From NCBI RefSeq assembly GCF_018802765.1, contig NZ_CP069163.1, positions 1,612,001 through 1,676,000 on the forward strand: DNA of 64,000 nucleotides, given 5' to 3'. Below the pieces are notes generated by a model that was given only the letters and a program-made list of their open reading frames with translations, was not told the DNA's origin and searched no databases. The DNA is from Paludibacterium sp. B53371. GTDB lineage: Bacteria > Pseudomonadota > Gammaproteobacteria > Burkholderiales > Chromobacteriaceae. Every line of letters starts with the position of its first letter. Position 1 is the first letter of the stretch. The translations under genes and the position numbers were made by a program. Positions 16,222 to 27,413 of the stretch are shown here, one piece after another.

Positions 16222-18108
16222 ATGAGAACGATGAGGGGCTTGCTCGTCTGCGTATTATTCGCTTCATCGCTGTCTTTTGCCGCGGGCCAGGCGGCTGCCG
16301 GCTATCAGCCGAATGTCACCGTGATGCAGGACGATACGCAGTTGACGATCCAGGCGAACGGCGCCAGTGACGAGGAGCGCTGGCTGGTCTTGCGCGTCAA
16401 TAACGAGTCCGCGATTGCCGCCATGAGTCAGCGTCGTTTCGAGTACAACGCCGAGCTGGAAACCTTGCAGATTCTGGAGGCGTACACCCTGACGCCGGAA
16501 GGAAAGCGACTGAATGTGGCGGCCGACAGGATCTATGACCAGCCAGGCCCTTACAGCAGTGAGCCGGTGTATGGCTCGGACAAGGAACGTGTGGTGGTGT
16601 TTCAGGGCTTGCAGCGCGGCGGCAGTGTGGCCGTGCACTGGCGTCGCAGTGCGTCGCGTGCCTTCTGGCCGAATGGCAAGGTGGACTATGTCTGGCGTCA
16701 GTCACGACATGACCAGGTGCTGTCTGCGCGCCTGACGGTGCAGATGCCCAAGTCCATGGGGGTGCGCTGGCAAGCCTCCGGCATGGCCGCCGTGACGGCT
16801 TCCGGGTCGGGTGACAGCGTGCGCTGGACGTGGCAGTACAGCCAGCCACAGGCGCTGATGCCCGAGCCTTCGTCGGTGAGCGAGGACGACTACAGCCCCT
16901 GGGTGGCATTCAGCAATTTCAGCGACTATGCCGATCTGGCGCATGCCTATTGGTCTCGTGCGCAGGACAAGGCGGCGGTGACGCCGGGTGTTCAGCAGTT
17001 GGCTGACCAGCTGACCGCTGGTCTTGCCGACCGCCGTGCACAGGAACGGGCGCTGTACGATTGGGTCAGTCGCCATATCCGCTGGGTGGGTGTCTATTTC
17101 GGTTATGGCGGTGTCGTTCCTCATTCTGCCGATGAGGTGATCGCCAATCGTTACGGGGACTGCAAGGATCACGCCACCTTGCTGCAGGCCCTGTTGGCCG
17201 CCAAGGGCATCCGCTCTTCGCAGGCCTTGATTCAGGCCGGGGCGAGTTGGTGGGTTTCGGATACGGTGCCGGTACATTTTTCTGATCACGTGATCAATTA
17301 CTTGCCGGATGAAGATCGCTTTGTGGACTCGACGATTGGTCTGGCGCCTTTTGGCCAGCTGGCCGACAGCGAGCAGGGCAAGCCGGTGCTGGTGATGGAT
17401 GACGGTACCGGGCGACCACGCCTGATGCGTACGCCGGTGGATGGCAGCACCCTGAATCGCGCCGTGGGGCTGACGCATCTGCGTTTGCTGGCGGATGGGT
17501 CCATGCAGGGGGCGACCAACCTGCAGCTGGCTGGTGTGCCCGAGTTGTCGGCTCGACGCTTTTTCAATCAGTTGCCGCCGGGCAGTGAGACCCATGCGGC
17601 CGAGAGCTGGCTGGCCGAGACGCAGCAGACCGGCAGCGGGCGTTTGCTGCCGGGTTCGCCAACCGATTTGCACCATGCCTTTGCCTATCGTACGCAGTTC
17701 ACCCTGAGTGAGGTGGCTGACCTGTCACAGCCGGGCGGGATGGCGGTGCCGCTCGGCTTGCGTGGTCGAGCCACCATTGCCTCCCGCTTTGCAGATACCA
17801 ATGCCGCAATCCGTCAGACGCCGCTCTGGATTGAGCCGGGGCTGTATCAGGAGGAGACCGTGATCGATTTGCCGGCAAAGCTGCAGGTACTGGCCTTGCC
17901 GCGCCCCCTGCGACTGAGCACGCCGTTTGGTGATTATCAGTCGAGTTATCAGCGTCAGGGCGGTCAGCTCAGGGTGACTCGTCGTTTGCGGCTGGATTGG
18001 CCGCAACCGTATCTGGCGCCGGCGGACTATGCCGCGTACAAGGCCATGGGCGAGCGGGTATTGCAGGATCTGCGCAGTCAGTTCCTGTTTCAGACAGAAC
18101 CTATGTGA
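16222..18108 (+). CDS. DUF3857/transglutaminase-like exported protein, catalytic site intact
   Basis: A 628-aa paralogue of the preceding gene with the same architecture: signal peptide (to about residue 27), DUF3857 domain, transglutaminase core and C-terminal beta domain. Here the active site is complete, YGDCKDHA with Cys314, followed by the catalytic His in SDHVINYLPDE and Asp in DRFVD. AAGGTG precedes the ATG. By fold it may crosslink or cleave peptide amides in the periplasm; the substrate of DUF3857 proteins is unknown. The pair probably arose by tandem duplication and is coexpressed. Its last 8 bases overlap the convergent VanX-like gene. Confidence 0.9.
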   Translation: MRTMRGLLVCVLFASSLSFAAGQAAAGYQPNVTVMQDDTQLTIQANGASDEERWLVLRVNNESAIAAMSQRRFEYNAELETLQILEAYTLTPEGKRLNVAADRIYDQPGPYSSEPVYGSDKERVVVFQGLQRGGSVAVHWRRSASRAFWPNGKVDYVWRQSRHDQVLSARLTVQMPKSMGVRWQASGMAAVTASGSGDSVRWTWQYSQPQALMPEPSSVSEDDYSPWVAFSNFSDYADLAHAYWSRAQDKAAVTPGVQQLADQLTAGLADRRAQERALYDWVSRHIRWVGVYFGYGGVVPHSADEVIANRYGDCKDHATLLQALLAAKGIRSSQALIQAGASWWVSDTVPVHFSDHVINYLPDEDRFVDSTIGLAPFGQLADSEQGKPVLVMDDGTGRPRLMRTPVDGSTLNRAVGLTHLRLLADGSMQGATNLQLAGVPELSARRFFNQLPPGSETHAAESWLAETQQTGSGRLLPGSPTDLHHAFAYRTQFTLSEVADLSQPGGMAVPLGLRGRATIASRFADTNAAIRQTPLWIEPGLYQEETVIDLPAKLQVLALPRPLRLSTPFGDYQSSYQRQGGQLRVTRRLRLDWPQPYLAPADYAAYKAMGERVLQDLRSQFLFQTEPM

Positions 18109-18763
18109 TCGGGAAGTCGAAGGCCTGTTCGGGGAAGGGTTCGTGACGCAGGGTGTAGTGCCACCATTCCTGCGGCAGGTTGACGAAGTCGTGTTCGAGC
18201 ATCAGTTGCTTCAGCCACTGCCGGTTGGCACGAATAGGGGCAGGCAGGTCGGGGTAGTCGGTATGCGAGGCCTGACCGAACCAGTCGAACTCGGTGCCCA
18301 TGTCCAGTTCGCCATTGTCACGCAAGGGGCCGGGCGCCTGGTGGTGCACACCGGCAATGGCGATGGTCAGGTCGACGGTGCTGCCCCGGCTGTGGCTGGA
18401 GTGCTCGACCAGGTAGCCCTCGGCAAACAGCTGCGCCTTGTCCAGTTGCGGGTAGAAGCGCGCCTTGTGACGGATGTCGTCGGGATCGAGGCTCCAGCGG
18501 ATGAACTCGCGCACTGCGCGCTCGGGGCGGTAGGCATCGAACAGTTTGAGAGTGAGTCCAAGCGGTCGCAGTCTGGCTTGAATGCCTGCCAGTTGTTGTG
18601 CGGCGGGGCGCGTCAGCAGGGCTCTGGCACAGAGATAGCCATCGACCGGCCGGCCGATGAAGTTGTCGCTGCCGGCGTAGCTGAGTTCGAGCTGCAGATC
18701 CGGGATCAGGGTTTGCAGGTCGACGAACGGTTCTGGCCAGCGCGGGCGGTCTGGTGTTTGCAT
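18101..18763 (-). CDS. D-Ala-D-Ala dipeptidase, VanX/DdpX family
   Basis: A 220-aa zinc dipeptidase with the VanX signatures: DAYRPERAVREF (substrate Arg), the zinc motif SSHSRGSTVDLT (His and Asp ligands), and EWWHYTL (catalytic Glu and third ligand His). There is no signal peptide, so it is cytoplasmic. There are no vanH or vanA homologues nearby. By analogy with chromosomal DdpX it most likely recycles D-Ala-D-Ala from cell-wall turnover and does not give glycopeptide resistance. It is convergent with the DUF3857 pair. Confidence 0.92.
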   Translation of the reverse strand: MQTPDRPRWPEPFVDLQTLIPDLQLELSYAGSDNFIGRPVDGYLCARALLTRPAAQQLAGIQARLRPLGLTLKLFDAYRPERAVREFIRWSLDPDDIRHKARFYPQLDKAQLFAEGYLVEHSSHSRGSTVDLTIAIAGVHHQAPGPLRDNGELDMGTEFDWFGQASHTDYPDLPAPIRANRQWLKQLMLEHDFVNLPQEWWHYTLRHEPFPEQAFDFPIT

Positions 18764-18887
18764 GGCACTTCCTGTTGGGCTGAGGCTGAAGATTAGCGAC
18801 AGTTTGACTGCCCGTCATGATGATTGATTCATGTTATGGTCAAGATTCGTGATCAGTGGCGGCACAGGGCGTCGGGAGGGCGGGCTG

Positions 18888-20294
18888 ATGGATCATCTGC
18901 GTCAGGAATCGGATTCGATGGGCACGGTCGATGTCGCGGCCGGCAAATACTGGGGGGCGCAAACCCAGCGCTCGGTGGCAATGTTTCAGATCGGCGTCGA
19001 GCGATTTCGCTTTACCGCGCCACTGATTCGGGCGCTGGGTGTGCTCAAGCTGGCGGCCGCCCGGGCCAATGCCGAGCTGGGGGAGCTGCCGCAGGCGCTG
19101 CTTGCGCCGATTGAGCAGGCCGCACAGGAGGTGATCGACGGCAGGCTGGACGATCACTTTCCGCTGGTGGTATTCCAGACTGGCTCCGGCACGCAGTCGA
19201 ACATGAATGCCAATGAGGTGATTGCCAATCGTGCCAATGAGTTGCTCGGCGCCGCACTGGGCAGCAAATCACCTGTTCACCCCAATGATCACGTCAATTG
19301 TGGCCAGTCCTCCAACGATACGTTTCCGACGGCAATGTATGTGGCGGTTGCCCTGGAGGTGGCGCACACGTTGCTGCCGGCGCTGCACACATTGCGCCAG
19401 ACGCTGGATGACAAGGCCCGGGATTTTGCTGGTGTGGTCAAGACCGGTCGTACGCATCTGCAGGATGCCACGCCGATTACCCTGGGGCAGGAAATCGGCA
19501 GCTGGGTGGCACAACTGGATTTTGCCATGCATGGCATCGGGCAACTGTCGGCCGGGCTGAACCAGTTGGCCATTGGCGGCACGGCGGTGGGGACCGGGCT
19601 GAATGCCCATCCGGCGTTTGGCGCGCGCTGCGCTGCGCACATTGCCGCGCTGACCGGCTTGCCCTTCTGCTCGGCCGACAACCGGTTTGCCGCCCTGTCT
19701 GCCCATGATGCCCTGGTGAATGTGTCGGCCAGTCTGCGCACACTGGCCGGCGCGTTGCTCAAGCTGGCCAATGATGTGCGCTGGCTGGCCAGCGGACCCC
19801 GCTGCGGTATTGGCGAAATTCGCCTCCCCGAGAATGAGCCGGGTTCGTCGATCATGCCGGGCAAGGTGAATCCGACTCAGTGTGAGGCCTTGTCCATGGT
19901 GTGTGTGCAGGTGTTCGGCAATGATGCTGCCGTGGCCTTTGCCGGCAGTCAGGGCAATTTTCAGCTGAATGTCTACAAGCCGGTGATGGTGCATAACGTG
20001 CTGGAGAGTCTGGCTTTGCTGGCGGATGCTGTGCGTTCCTTCGAGCAGCACTGTGCGCGGGGGATTGAGCCGGATCTCGCGGTCATTCAGCGACATCTGG
20101 GGGATAATTTGATGCTGGTGACGGCATTGAATCGCCATATCGGCTATGACCAGGCTGCCATGATCGCCAAACGAGCCCTGGCGGAAGGAGAAACGCTGAA
20201 GCAGGCGGCGCTGGCGCTGGGTCTGGTCAGCGCGGAGGATTTCGATGCCTGGGTGGATCCCTTGGCAATGACCGGACCGTCTGTCCGGACGTGA
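18888..20294 (+). CDS. fumC: Fumarate hydratase class II
   Basis: The 468-aa oxygen-stable, iron-independent fumarase converts fumarate to L-malate in the TCA cycle. It carries [14 protein letters not shown], the substrate loop [11 protein letters not shown] and the superfamily signature [14 protein letters not shown] 18888 is chosen because GGGAGGG lies 7 bases upstream and the product then matches the normal FumC N-terminus; an upstream ATG at 18831 adds an unrelated leader. It is followed directly by a strong terminator and tRNA-Thr. Confidence 0.96.
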   Translation: MDHLRQESDSMGTVDVAAGKYWGAQTQRSVAMFQIGVERFRFTAPLIRALGVLKLAAARANAELGELPQALLAPIEQAAQEVIDGRLDDHFPLVVFQTGSGTQSNMNANEVIANRANELLGAALGSKSPVHPNDHVNCGQSSNDTFPTAMYVAVALEVAHTLLPALHTLRQTLDDKARDFAGVVKTGRTHLQDATPITLGQEIGSWVAQLDFAMHGIGQLSAGLNQLAIGGTAVGTGLNAHPAFGARCAAHIAALTGLPFCSADNRFAALSAHDALVNVSASLRTLAGALLKLANDVRWLASGPRCGIGEIRLPENEPGSSIMPGKVNPTQCEALSMVCVQVFGNDAAVAFAGSQGNFQLNVYKPVMVHNVLESLALLADAVRSFEQHCARGIEPDLAVIQRHLGDNLMLVTALNRHIGYDQAAMIAKRALAEGETLKQAALALGLVSAEDFDAWVDPLAMTGPSVRT

Positions 20295-20298
20295 AATG

Positions 20299-20329
20299 AA
20301 AAAAGCCTTGTGAAAACAAGGCTTTTTTT
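20299..20329 (+). terminator. fumC terminator
   Basis: AAAAAAGCCTTGT, loop GAAA, then ACAAGGC and seven T. This is a textbook intrinsic terminator 5 bases after the fumC stop. The A-rich left arm means it can also terminate tRNA-Thr transcription from the opposite strand. Confidence 0.95.
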
Positions 20330-20334
20330 GAATC

Positions 20335-20410
20335 TGGTGCCGGTGAAAGGAGTCGAACCCTCGACCTTCTGATTACAAGTCAGCTGCTCTACCAACTGAG
20401 CTACACCGGC
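20335..20410 (-). tRNA. tRNA-Thr (anticodon TGT)
   Basis: Read on the minus strand it begins GCCGGTGTAGCTCAGTTGG and ends CACCGGCACCA, with a 7-bp acceptor stem, a D loop with GTTGG, the anticodon loop CTTGTAA, a T loop with GGTTCGACTCC, and CCA encoded. The anticodon TGT reads ACA/ACG threonine codons. No integrase or duplicated 3' end was seen next to it. Confidence 0.97.
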
Positions 20411-20459
20411 GAGAGGGCGCCATTATGCGTAAATTGGCGCCCCAAGACAAGCACTGCGC

Positions 20460-21023
20460 TTATTTTTTCTTGTGGCTGGCGGCTCGCTTTGCCGGGCGGG
20501 CTTTCTGCTTGCCGTGCTGGCTGGCTTTGGCCGGTTTGGCGGCAGCCTTCTTGCTGTGCGTGGCGTGGCGTGGCGGAGACTTGCGCGCAGCCGCCTTGTG
20601 TCGGGTCTTGGCGCTCGGCTGCTTGCTCGTCTTGCCTTGCGGCTTGGCGTTTTTCACCGCTTTGCCGGCAGCCGGTTTTTTGGCGCTCACCGGGGTTTTG
20701 CTGCTGTGCGCCTTCTTGGCGGTATGCGGCTTCTTGCTGCCAGGCGCTTTCTTGCTGCCATGGGCCTTTTTGCCGGCATGGGCTTTCTTGCCGGCGGTGG
20801 TCTTCTTGCCGCGGACGCCCTGGCTGTCGGCGGCCGGGGCCGTGACCAGGTTGCTGCTGCCTTGGACCTTGCGCGATTTGTGGTGGGCGGGGGCCGGTTG
20901 CGAGACCTGTACATCGCCCGGCAGGGGCATGTCGGTCGTCGCCGGATCTTCGGCCAGTGCCAGACCGCTGGCGCACAGGAGCAGGGTGGCTGCCAGGGTC
21001 TTGAGAAGCGGGTTCAGTGCCAT
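20460..21023 (-). CDS. Exported lysine/alanine-rich low-complexity protein
   Basis: A 187-aa protein with a signal peptide (LLKTLAATLLLCASGLALAE), a short acidic linker and then about 120 residues of imperfect repeats built on KKAH/KKAP/SKKP units, ending SHKKK. The mature part is strongly basic (Lys, Arg, His) and nearly free of acidic and aromatic residues, like histone H1 tails. ATG 21023 is chosen because it gives a clean signal peptide. Function is unknown. An exported polycation could bind lipopolysaccharide, teichuronic polymers, DNA or polyphosphate. It is divergent from the amino-acid-binding lipoprotein. Confidence 0.75.
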   Translation of the reverse strand: MALNPLLKTLAATLLLCASGLALAEDPATTDMPLPGDVQVSQPAPAHHKSRKVQGSSNLVTAPAADSQGVRGKKTTAGKKAHAGKKAHGSKKAPGSKKPHTAKKAHSSKTPVSAKKPAAGKAVKNAKPQGKTSKQPSAKTRHKAAARKSPPRHATHSKKAAAKPAKASQHGKQKARPAKRAASHKKK

Positions 21024-21157
21024 GTCAATCAGTTCTCGTTTCGTGAGTGATAACGGAGATAGTTTATTCATTGTGAATCGATGTGCCGGTCGATTAAGAT
21101 ATCCATTCGGCTCATCAAGAGGCCGATTATAGTGCACCTCAAGATTATTGGAGCAAC

Positions 21158-21949
21158 GTGGGCATCAATCTTTTCTCCGGCTGGCGTGTCCTTGTCACAC
21201 TGGCGTTCTGTTTTCTGCTGGCAGCGTGCGACCGCGGGGCCGGGCATCCGGATGCCGCGGCTGTTCCGGTTTACGTGGTTGGCAGCGATGCCAGCTATCC
21301 GCCTTTCGAATCCATGGACGAGCACCAGAATATGGTCGGCTTCGATGTGGATCTGCTGCGTGCCATTGCCCGTCGCGAGGGATTCCGGCTGCAGTTCGTG
21401 AATACCCCCTGGGAGGGGATTTTTGCCACGCTGGGCCAGCGTAAGCGCGATATCCTGGCATCGGCGATCAGCATCTCGCAGCAGCGAATGAAGCAGGTGG
21501 ATTTCTCTGAGCCCTATTTTTCCGCGCGCCAGGTCATTGCGGTGCCGCGCGGTGCCAACGAGATCGGGTCGTTTGCCGATTTGCGCGGCATCAAGGTGGC
21601 CGTTCAGGTCGGAACCTCCGCCGATGAAGATCTGCAGCGTCTGCTGGGCAAGGAGAGTGGCGACGTCGTGCGCTATCAGACCATGACCGAGGCGTTTGCG
21701 GCCCTCAAGGCCGGCAAGGTCGGTGCGCTGGTGGGGGATAACGGTGTGGTGGCGGGTTTTGTGCGTCAGTCTGACGGTGCGTTCTTTGTGGTGCAGGATA
21801 CCGCCAGTTTTGCGCCGGAACATTACGGTTTTGCCGTGGCCAAGGGGCAGACGGCCTTGCGTGACAAGCTCAACGCCGGTCTGGCCGCAGTGCGTGCCGA
21901 CGGTACTTATGACAGGCTTTACCGGCAGTATTTCGCAGCCGGCAAGTGA
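21158..21949 (+). CDS. Amino-acid-binding lipoprotein, family 3 (ArtJ/HisJ-like)
   Basis: A 263-aa protein. The signal sequence ends in the lipobox LLAAC, so the mature protein is a lipoprotein anchored at the inner or outer membrane. The binding domain carries VVGSDASYPPFESMD, VGFDVDLLRAIA and DILASAISISQQRMKQVDFS, typical of basic/polar amino-acid binding proteins. It starts at GTG 21158 with TTGGAG just upstream (spacing slightly short). No permease or ATPase adjoins it, so the transporter partner is elsewhere. Confidence 0.88.
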   Translation: MGINLFSGWRVLVTLAFCFLLAACDRGAGHPDAAAVPVYVVGSDASYPPFESMDEHQNMVGFDVDLLRAIARREGFRLQFVNTPWEGIFATLGQRKRDILASAISISQQRMKQVDFSEPYFSARQVIAVPRGANEIGSFADLRGIKVAVQVGTSADEDLQRLLGKESGDVVRYQTMTEAFAALKAGKVGALVGDNGVVAGFVRQSDGAFFVVQDTASFAPEHYGFAVAKGQTALRDKLNAGLAAVRADGTYDRLYRQYFAAGK

Positions 21950-22026
21950 TTTACCTGATTCCGGGCTGTCTGGCGGAACATGCTGTCGCCAAACATCTCG
22001 GCTGCCATGCGTGAAATTCGCGTCCG

Positions 22027-22035
22027 TGGTAGAAT
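22027..22035 (+). promoter_or_regulatory. Extended -10 promoter element of gyrA
   Basis: TGGTAGAAT fits the extended -10 consensus TGnTATAAT, 40 bases before the gyrA ATG. No good -35 is present, which is usual for extended -10 promoters. Confidence 0.5.
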
Positions 22036-22074
22036 TGCCCTCGTTTGCCAACAATAAAAGACAAGCTCTCACCC

Positions 22075-24662
<2,588 letters not shown>

Positions 24663-24666
<4 letters not shown>

Positions 24667-25136
24667 CCGAGTTGGCGACGCCAGCCAATCCCCAGGTGCT
24701 CGAAGTGCTGAGTGAGCTGTTCGTGTCGCTGCCGCACGCCCGTACGCTGGGCATGCGGCTGGTCGGCACGGTCGGCCGCAAGCCGACCCTGGCGATCGAC
24801 TGGCGCGAGGACCTGGTCGGCAATCCGGCGACCGGCGTACTGCATGGCGGGGTGATTACCTCGCTGGTGGATACCTGCAGTGCGATCTCGGTAGCCGCTC
24901 AGCTGCCCGATTTCGAAACGATCGCCACGCTGGATCTGCGCATCGATTACCTCAAGGCGGCCACGCCTGGCAAACCGATCTTCTGTACGGCGGAGTGCTA
25001 TCGCCTGGCCGGCCAGGTCGCCTTTACCCGTGCGGTGTGCTTCCATGACAGTATCGATGCGCCCATCGCCCATGGTGTGGCGACCTTCATGCGTGAGTCC
25101 AGTCCGATTCCGATGGTCAGCGAGGCGGTGAAATGA
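24663..25136 (+). CDS. PaaI-family hotdog thioesterase (first of pair)
   Basis: A 157-aa single hotdog-domain protein. The PaaI motif [19 protein letters not shown] (about 55-73) holds the HGG loop and the catalytic acidic residue (Asp) of acyl-CoA thioesterases. It overlaps the gyrA stop by 4 bases (ATGA) and overlaps the next hotdog gene the same way, so all three are translated in a coupled series. Acyl-CoA hydrolysis is the expected reaction; the acyl chain is unknown. Confidence 0.88.
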
Positions 25137-25585
25137 GCCAGTTCATCGAGCAGTTCAATCTGTTGCGCGATGAAAAGCGCTTCGACGATCTGATCGCGCT
25201 GATTCCCTACGCCAGGCTGATGGGGGTCAACCTGCGCGCCGAGGATGACGAGGGGGGGCTGCTGTTTTCCCTGCCGTTTGCCGAGCGCAATGTCGGCAAT
25301 ACCACTTTGCCAGCCCTGCATGGCGGTCTGATCGGTGGTTTCATGGAGAACGCCGCGCTGATCCATCTGATGTGGAATCGCGAATCGCTCGACATCCCGA
25401 AAATTGTCGATTTTTCTCTGGATTATCTGCGTCCGGGCCGGCCGCAAACATTGTTTGCCCGCTGTGAAATCACCAAGCAGGGCAAGCGCGTTGCCCATGT
25501 GCTGATCGAGGCATGGCAAGACAGTCCCGACAAGCCGGTGGCGGTGGCGCGCGCGCATTTCCTGCTGCACAACAATACCAACTAG
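25133..25585 (+). CDS. PaaI-family hotdog thioesterase (second of pair)
   Basis: A 150-aa hotdog protein with LPALHGGLIGGFMENAAL; the acidic residue here is Glu rather than Asp. It is coupled to the preceding hotdog gene by an ATGA overlap. The two share little identity beyond the motif, so they could form a heteromer or act on different acyl-CoAs. gyrA followed by two hotdog genes is not a classical operon, but similar pairs downstream of gyrA occur in related betaproteobacteria as far as I recall. Confidence 0.86.
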   Translation: MSQFIEQFNLLRDEKRFDDLIALIPYARLMGVNLRAEDDEGGLLFSLPFAERNVGNTTLPALHGGLIGGFMENAALIHLMWNRESLDIPKIVDFSLDYLRPGRPQTLFARCEITKQGKRVAHVLIEAWQDSPDKPVAVARAHFLLHNNTN

Positions 25586-25638
25586 GTTGCCGACGGCAAG
25601 CAATCGCCCCGGAATGGCAATCACGACAAAGGATGGTC

Positions 25639-26727
25639 ATGGCAAAGGTCTATAACTTTTCTTCCGGTCCGGCGATGCTGCCGCACTCCGTGCTTGCCGA
25701 AGCCCAGAGCGAATTGCTCGACTGGCACGGCAGCGGCATGAGCGTGATGGAGATGAGCCATCGCGGCAAGGAGTTCATGGAAATCATCCATGACGCCGAG
25801 CATGATCTGCGTGCCCTGATGGCGATTCCGGACACCCATCGCGTGTTGTTCCTGCAGGGCGGGGCATCGCAGCAGTTCTCCATGGTGCCGCTCAATCTGC
25901 TGGGCGAGAAGAAATCCATCGATTTCGTCAATACCGGACACTGGTCCAAGCTGGCGATGAAAGAAGCCAAGCGCTATGCCAAGGTCAAAGTGGTGGCCAG
26001 CAGCGAAGACCGTCATTTCTCTTATGTGCCGGCTGAAGACAGCTGGCAGTGCGATCCGCATGCGGCCTATCTGCATTACACCTCGAACGAAACCATTGGC
26101 GGTCTGCAGTTTCCGTTTATTCCGACCCCGCCCGAAGGCGTGCCGCTGGTTTGCGACATGTCGTCCGAATTCCTGTCCCACGAGATCGACGTCAGCCGTT
26201 TCGGCCTGATCTATGCCGGTGCGCAAAAGAATATCGGCCCGTCCGGGCTGACCCTGGTCATCGTGCGCGAGGATCTGCTGGATCGCGCCTTGCCGGTCAC
26301 GCCGACCATGCTGAATTATCGTGTCCATGCCGATGCCGACTCGATGTACAACACCCCGGCCACCTTCCCGATCTATATTGCCGGCCTGGTGCTCAAGTGG
26401 ATTCGCGAGCAGGGTGGCATCAAGGGCATGGCATCGCGCAACGAAGAAAAATCCGGCCTGCTGTATCACGCCATCGACAGCAGTGGCGGGTTTTACAGTT
26501 CGCACATCGAGACCCCGTTCCGCTCGAAAATGAATGTCACTTTCCGACTGCGCGACGAGGCCCTCAATGATACGTTTGTCAGCGAGGCCAAGAAAAACGG
26601 ACTGGTGCAGATCAAGGGTCATCGCGTGGTCGGCGGGATGCGTGCTTCCATCTACAACGCCATGCCGATCGAAGGGGTCAAGGCGCTGGTCAATTTCATG
26701 CAGGACTTTGCCCGTCAGCACGGCTGA
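25639..26727 (+). CDS. serC: Phosphoserine aminotransferase
   Basis: The 362-aa PLP enzyme makes phosphoserine from 3-phosphohydroxypyruvate for serine synthesis, and acts in pyridoxine synthesis on the erythronate-derived ketoacid. Marks: N-terminal YNFSSGPAMLP, FLQGGASQQFSMVPLNL, and the PLP-lysine region LIYAGAQKNIGPSGLT (Lys in AQKN). ATG 25639 is chosen because AAAGG lies 6 bases upstream; an ATG 6 bases earlier sits on the ribosome site. It shares B6 synthesis with pdxJ at 54.5 kb. Confidence 0.97.
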   Translation: MAKVYNFSSGPAMLPHSVLAEAQSELLDWHGSGMSVMEMSHRGKEFMEIIHDAEHDLRALMAIPDTHRVLFLQGGASQQFSMVPLNLLGEKKSIDFVNTGHWSKLAMKEAKRYAKVKVVASSEDRHFSYVPAEDSWQCDPHAAYLHYTSNETIGGLQFPFIPTPPEGVPLVCDMSSEFLSHEIDVSRFGLIYAGAQKNIGPSGLTLVIVREDLLDRALPVTPTMLNYRVHADADSMYNTPATFPIYIAGLVLKWIREQGGIKGMASRNEEKSGLLYHAIDSSGGFYSSHIETPFRSKMNVTFRLRDEALNDTFVSEAKKNGLVQIKGHRVVGGMRASIYNAMPIEGVKALVNFMQDFARQHG

Positions 26728-26732
26728 TCGTG

Positions 26733-26789
26733 CACCCGGCCGCACCCGGCCGGGTGACGTGCATCTCCTGAGCGGCCACGGTCGTGGCC
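26733..26789 (+). terminator. Two hairpins between serC and the methyltransferase gene
   Basis: CACCCGGC/GCCGGGTG (26733-26740 with 26749-26756) and GGCCAC/GTGGCC (26774-26779 with 26784-26789, loop GGTC). Neither has a T run, so they may reduce rather than stop transcription into the next gene, or act as RNA-processing signals. Confidence 0.35.
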
Positions 26790-26820
26790 ATTCCCTGCCT
26801 TGAGCAAAGGAGGAGAGACC

Positions 26821-27411
26821 ATGTTGCAGCAGGAAACGCTTGAACAATTAAGAGCTATCTGGGTACAGGGAGAGGCCCATGATGCCAGTATCGATCAGGC
26901 ACAGGCGCGCTGGCGCATGCTGTCACCCGATGCCGGCATGTTCCTCTATCAGATGGCGCGCGCCGCCGGCGCCCGTCGCATTGTCGAAATCGGTACGGCC
27001 AGTGGCTATTCGACACTCTGGCTCGCGCTGGCGGCACGGGAAAATCAGGGCAAGGTCACCAGCCTGGATAGTGCCAGCGACTTTCATCAGCTGGCGGCGT
27101 CGCGATTGCAGCAGCTGGGTCTGTCGCATCTGGTTCGCCTGGAGCAGGTGGAGGCCGGCGAGTGGCTGACCTCGCTGGAGGGCGGTCCGGTCGATTTCCT
27201 GTTTCTGGATGCGGATCGCTCGCACTATCCGACGCTCTGGCCGCAGATCTGCCGGGTCTTGCGGCCCGGCGGCCTGCTGGTGATGGACAACGCCCTGTCG
27301 CATGCCGATGAATGCGCGCCGTTTGTGCGCGAAGTGCTGGCGACAGAAGGCTATCTCGCAGAAACCTACCCGATTGGCAAAGGACAATTTGTCATCCTGA
27401 AAGACGAATAA
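26821..27411 (+). CDS. SAM-dependent O-methyltransferase (catechol/caffeoyl-CoA type fold)
   Basis: A 196-aa class I methyltransferase of the O-methyltransferase family 3 type. Motif I is VEIGTASGYSTLWLA (about 46-60), the acidic motif II VTSLDSA, the metal-site-like FLFLDADRSHYPTLW, and DNALSHAD. The metal-binding residues of catechol-O-methyltransferase-like enzymes appear present (D-A-D and DN). An exceptionally strong AAAGGAGGAG precedes ATG 26821. It ends 2 bases before the pheA start, so it is cotranscribed with phenylalanine synthesis. The substrate is unknown. Confidence 0.85.
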   Translation: MLQQETLEQLRAIWVQGEAHDASIDQAQARWRMLSPDAGMFLYQMARAAGARRIVEIGTASGYSTLWLALAARENQGKVTSLDSASDFHQLAASRLQQLGLSHLVRLEQVEAGEWLTSLEGGPVDFLFLDADRSHYPTLWPQICRVLRPGGLLVMDNALSHADECAPFVREVLATEGYLAETYPIGKGQFVILKDE

Positions 27412-27413
27412 AC

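Noticed and set aside
18101-18763. VanX-like gene as a sign of vancomycin resistance
   Set aside because: No vanH, vanA or vanRS nearby, and the host is Gram-negative. A cell-wall recycling dipeptidase is more likely.
20335-20460. tRNA-Thr as an integration site of a mobile element
   Set aside because: No integrase and no second copy of the tRNA 3' end were seen on either side. Flanking genes look chromosomal.
26731-26756. Tandem GCACCCGGCC repeat after serC as a functional repeat
   Set aside because: Only two short copies, which also form the hairpin reported as a possible terminator.
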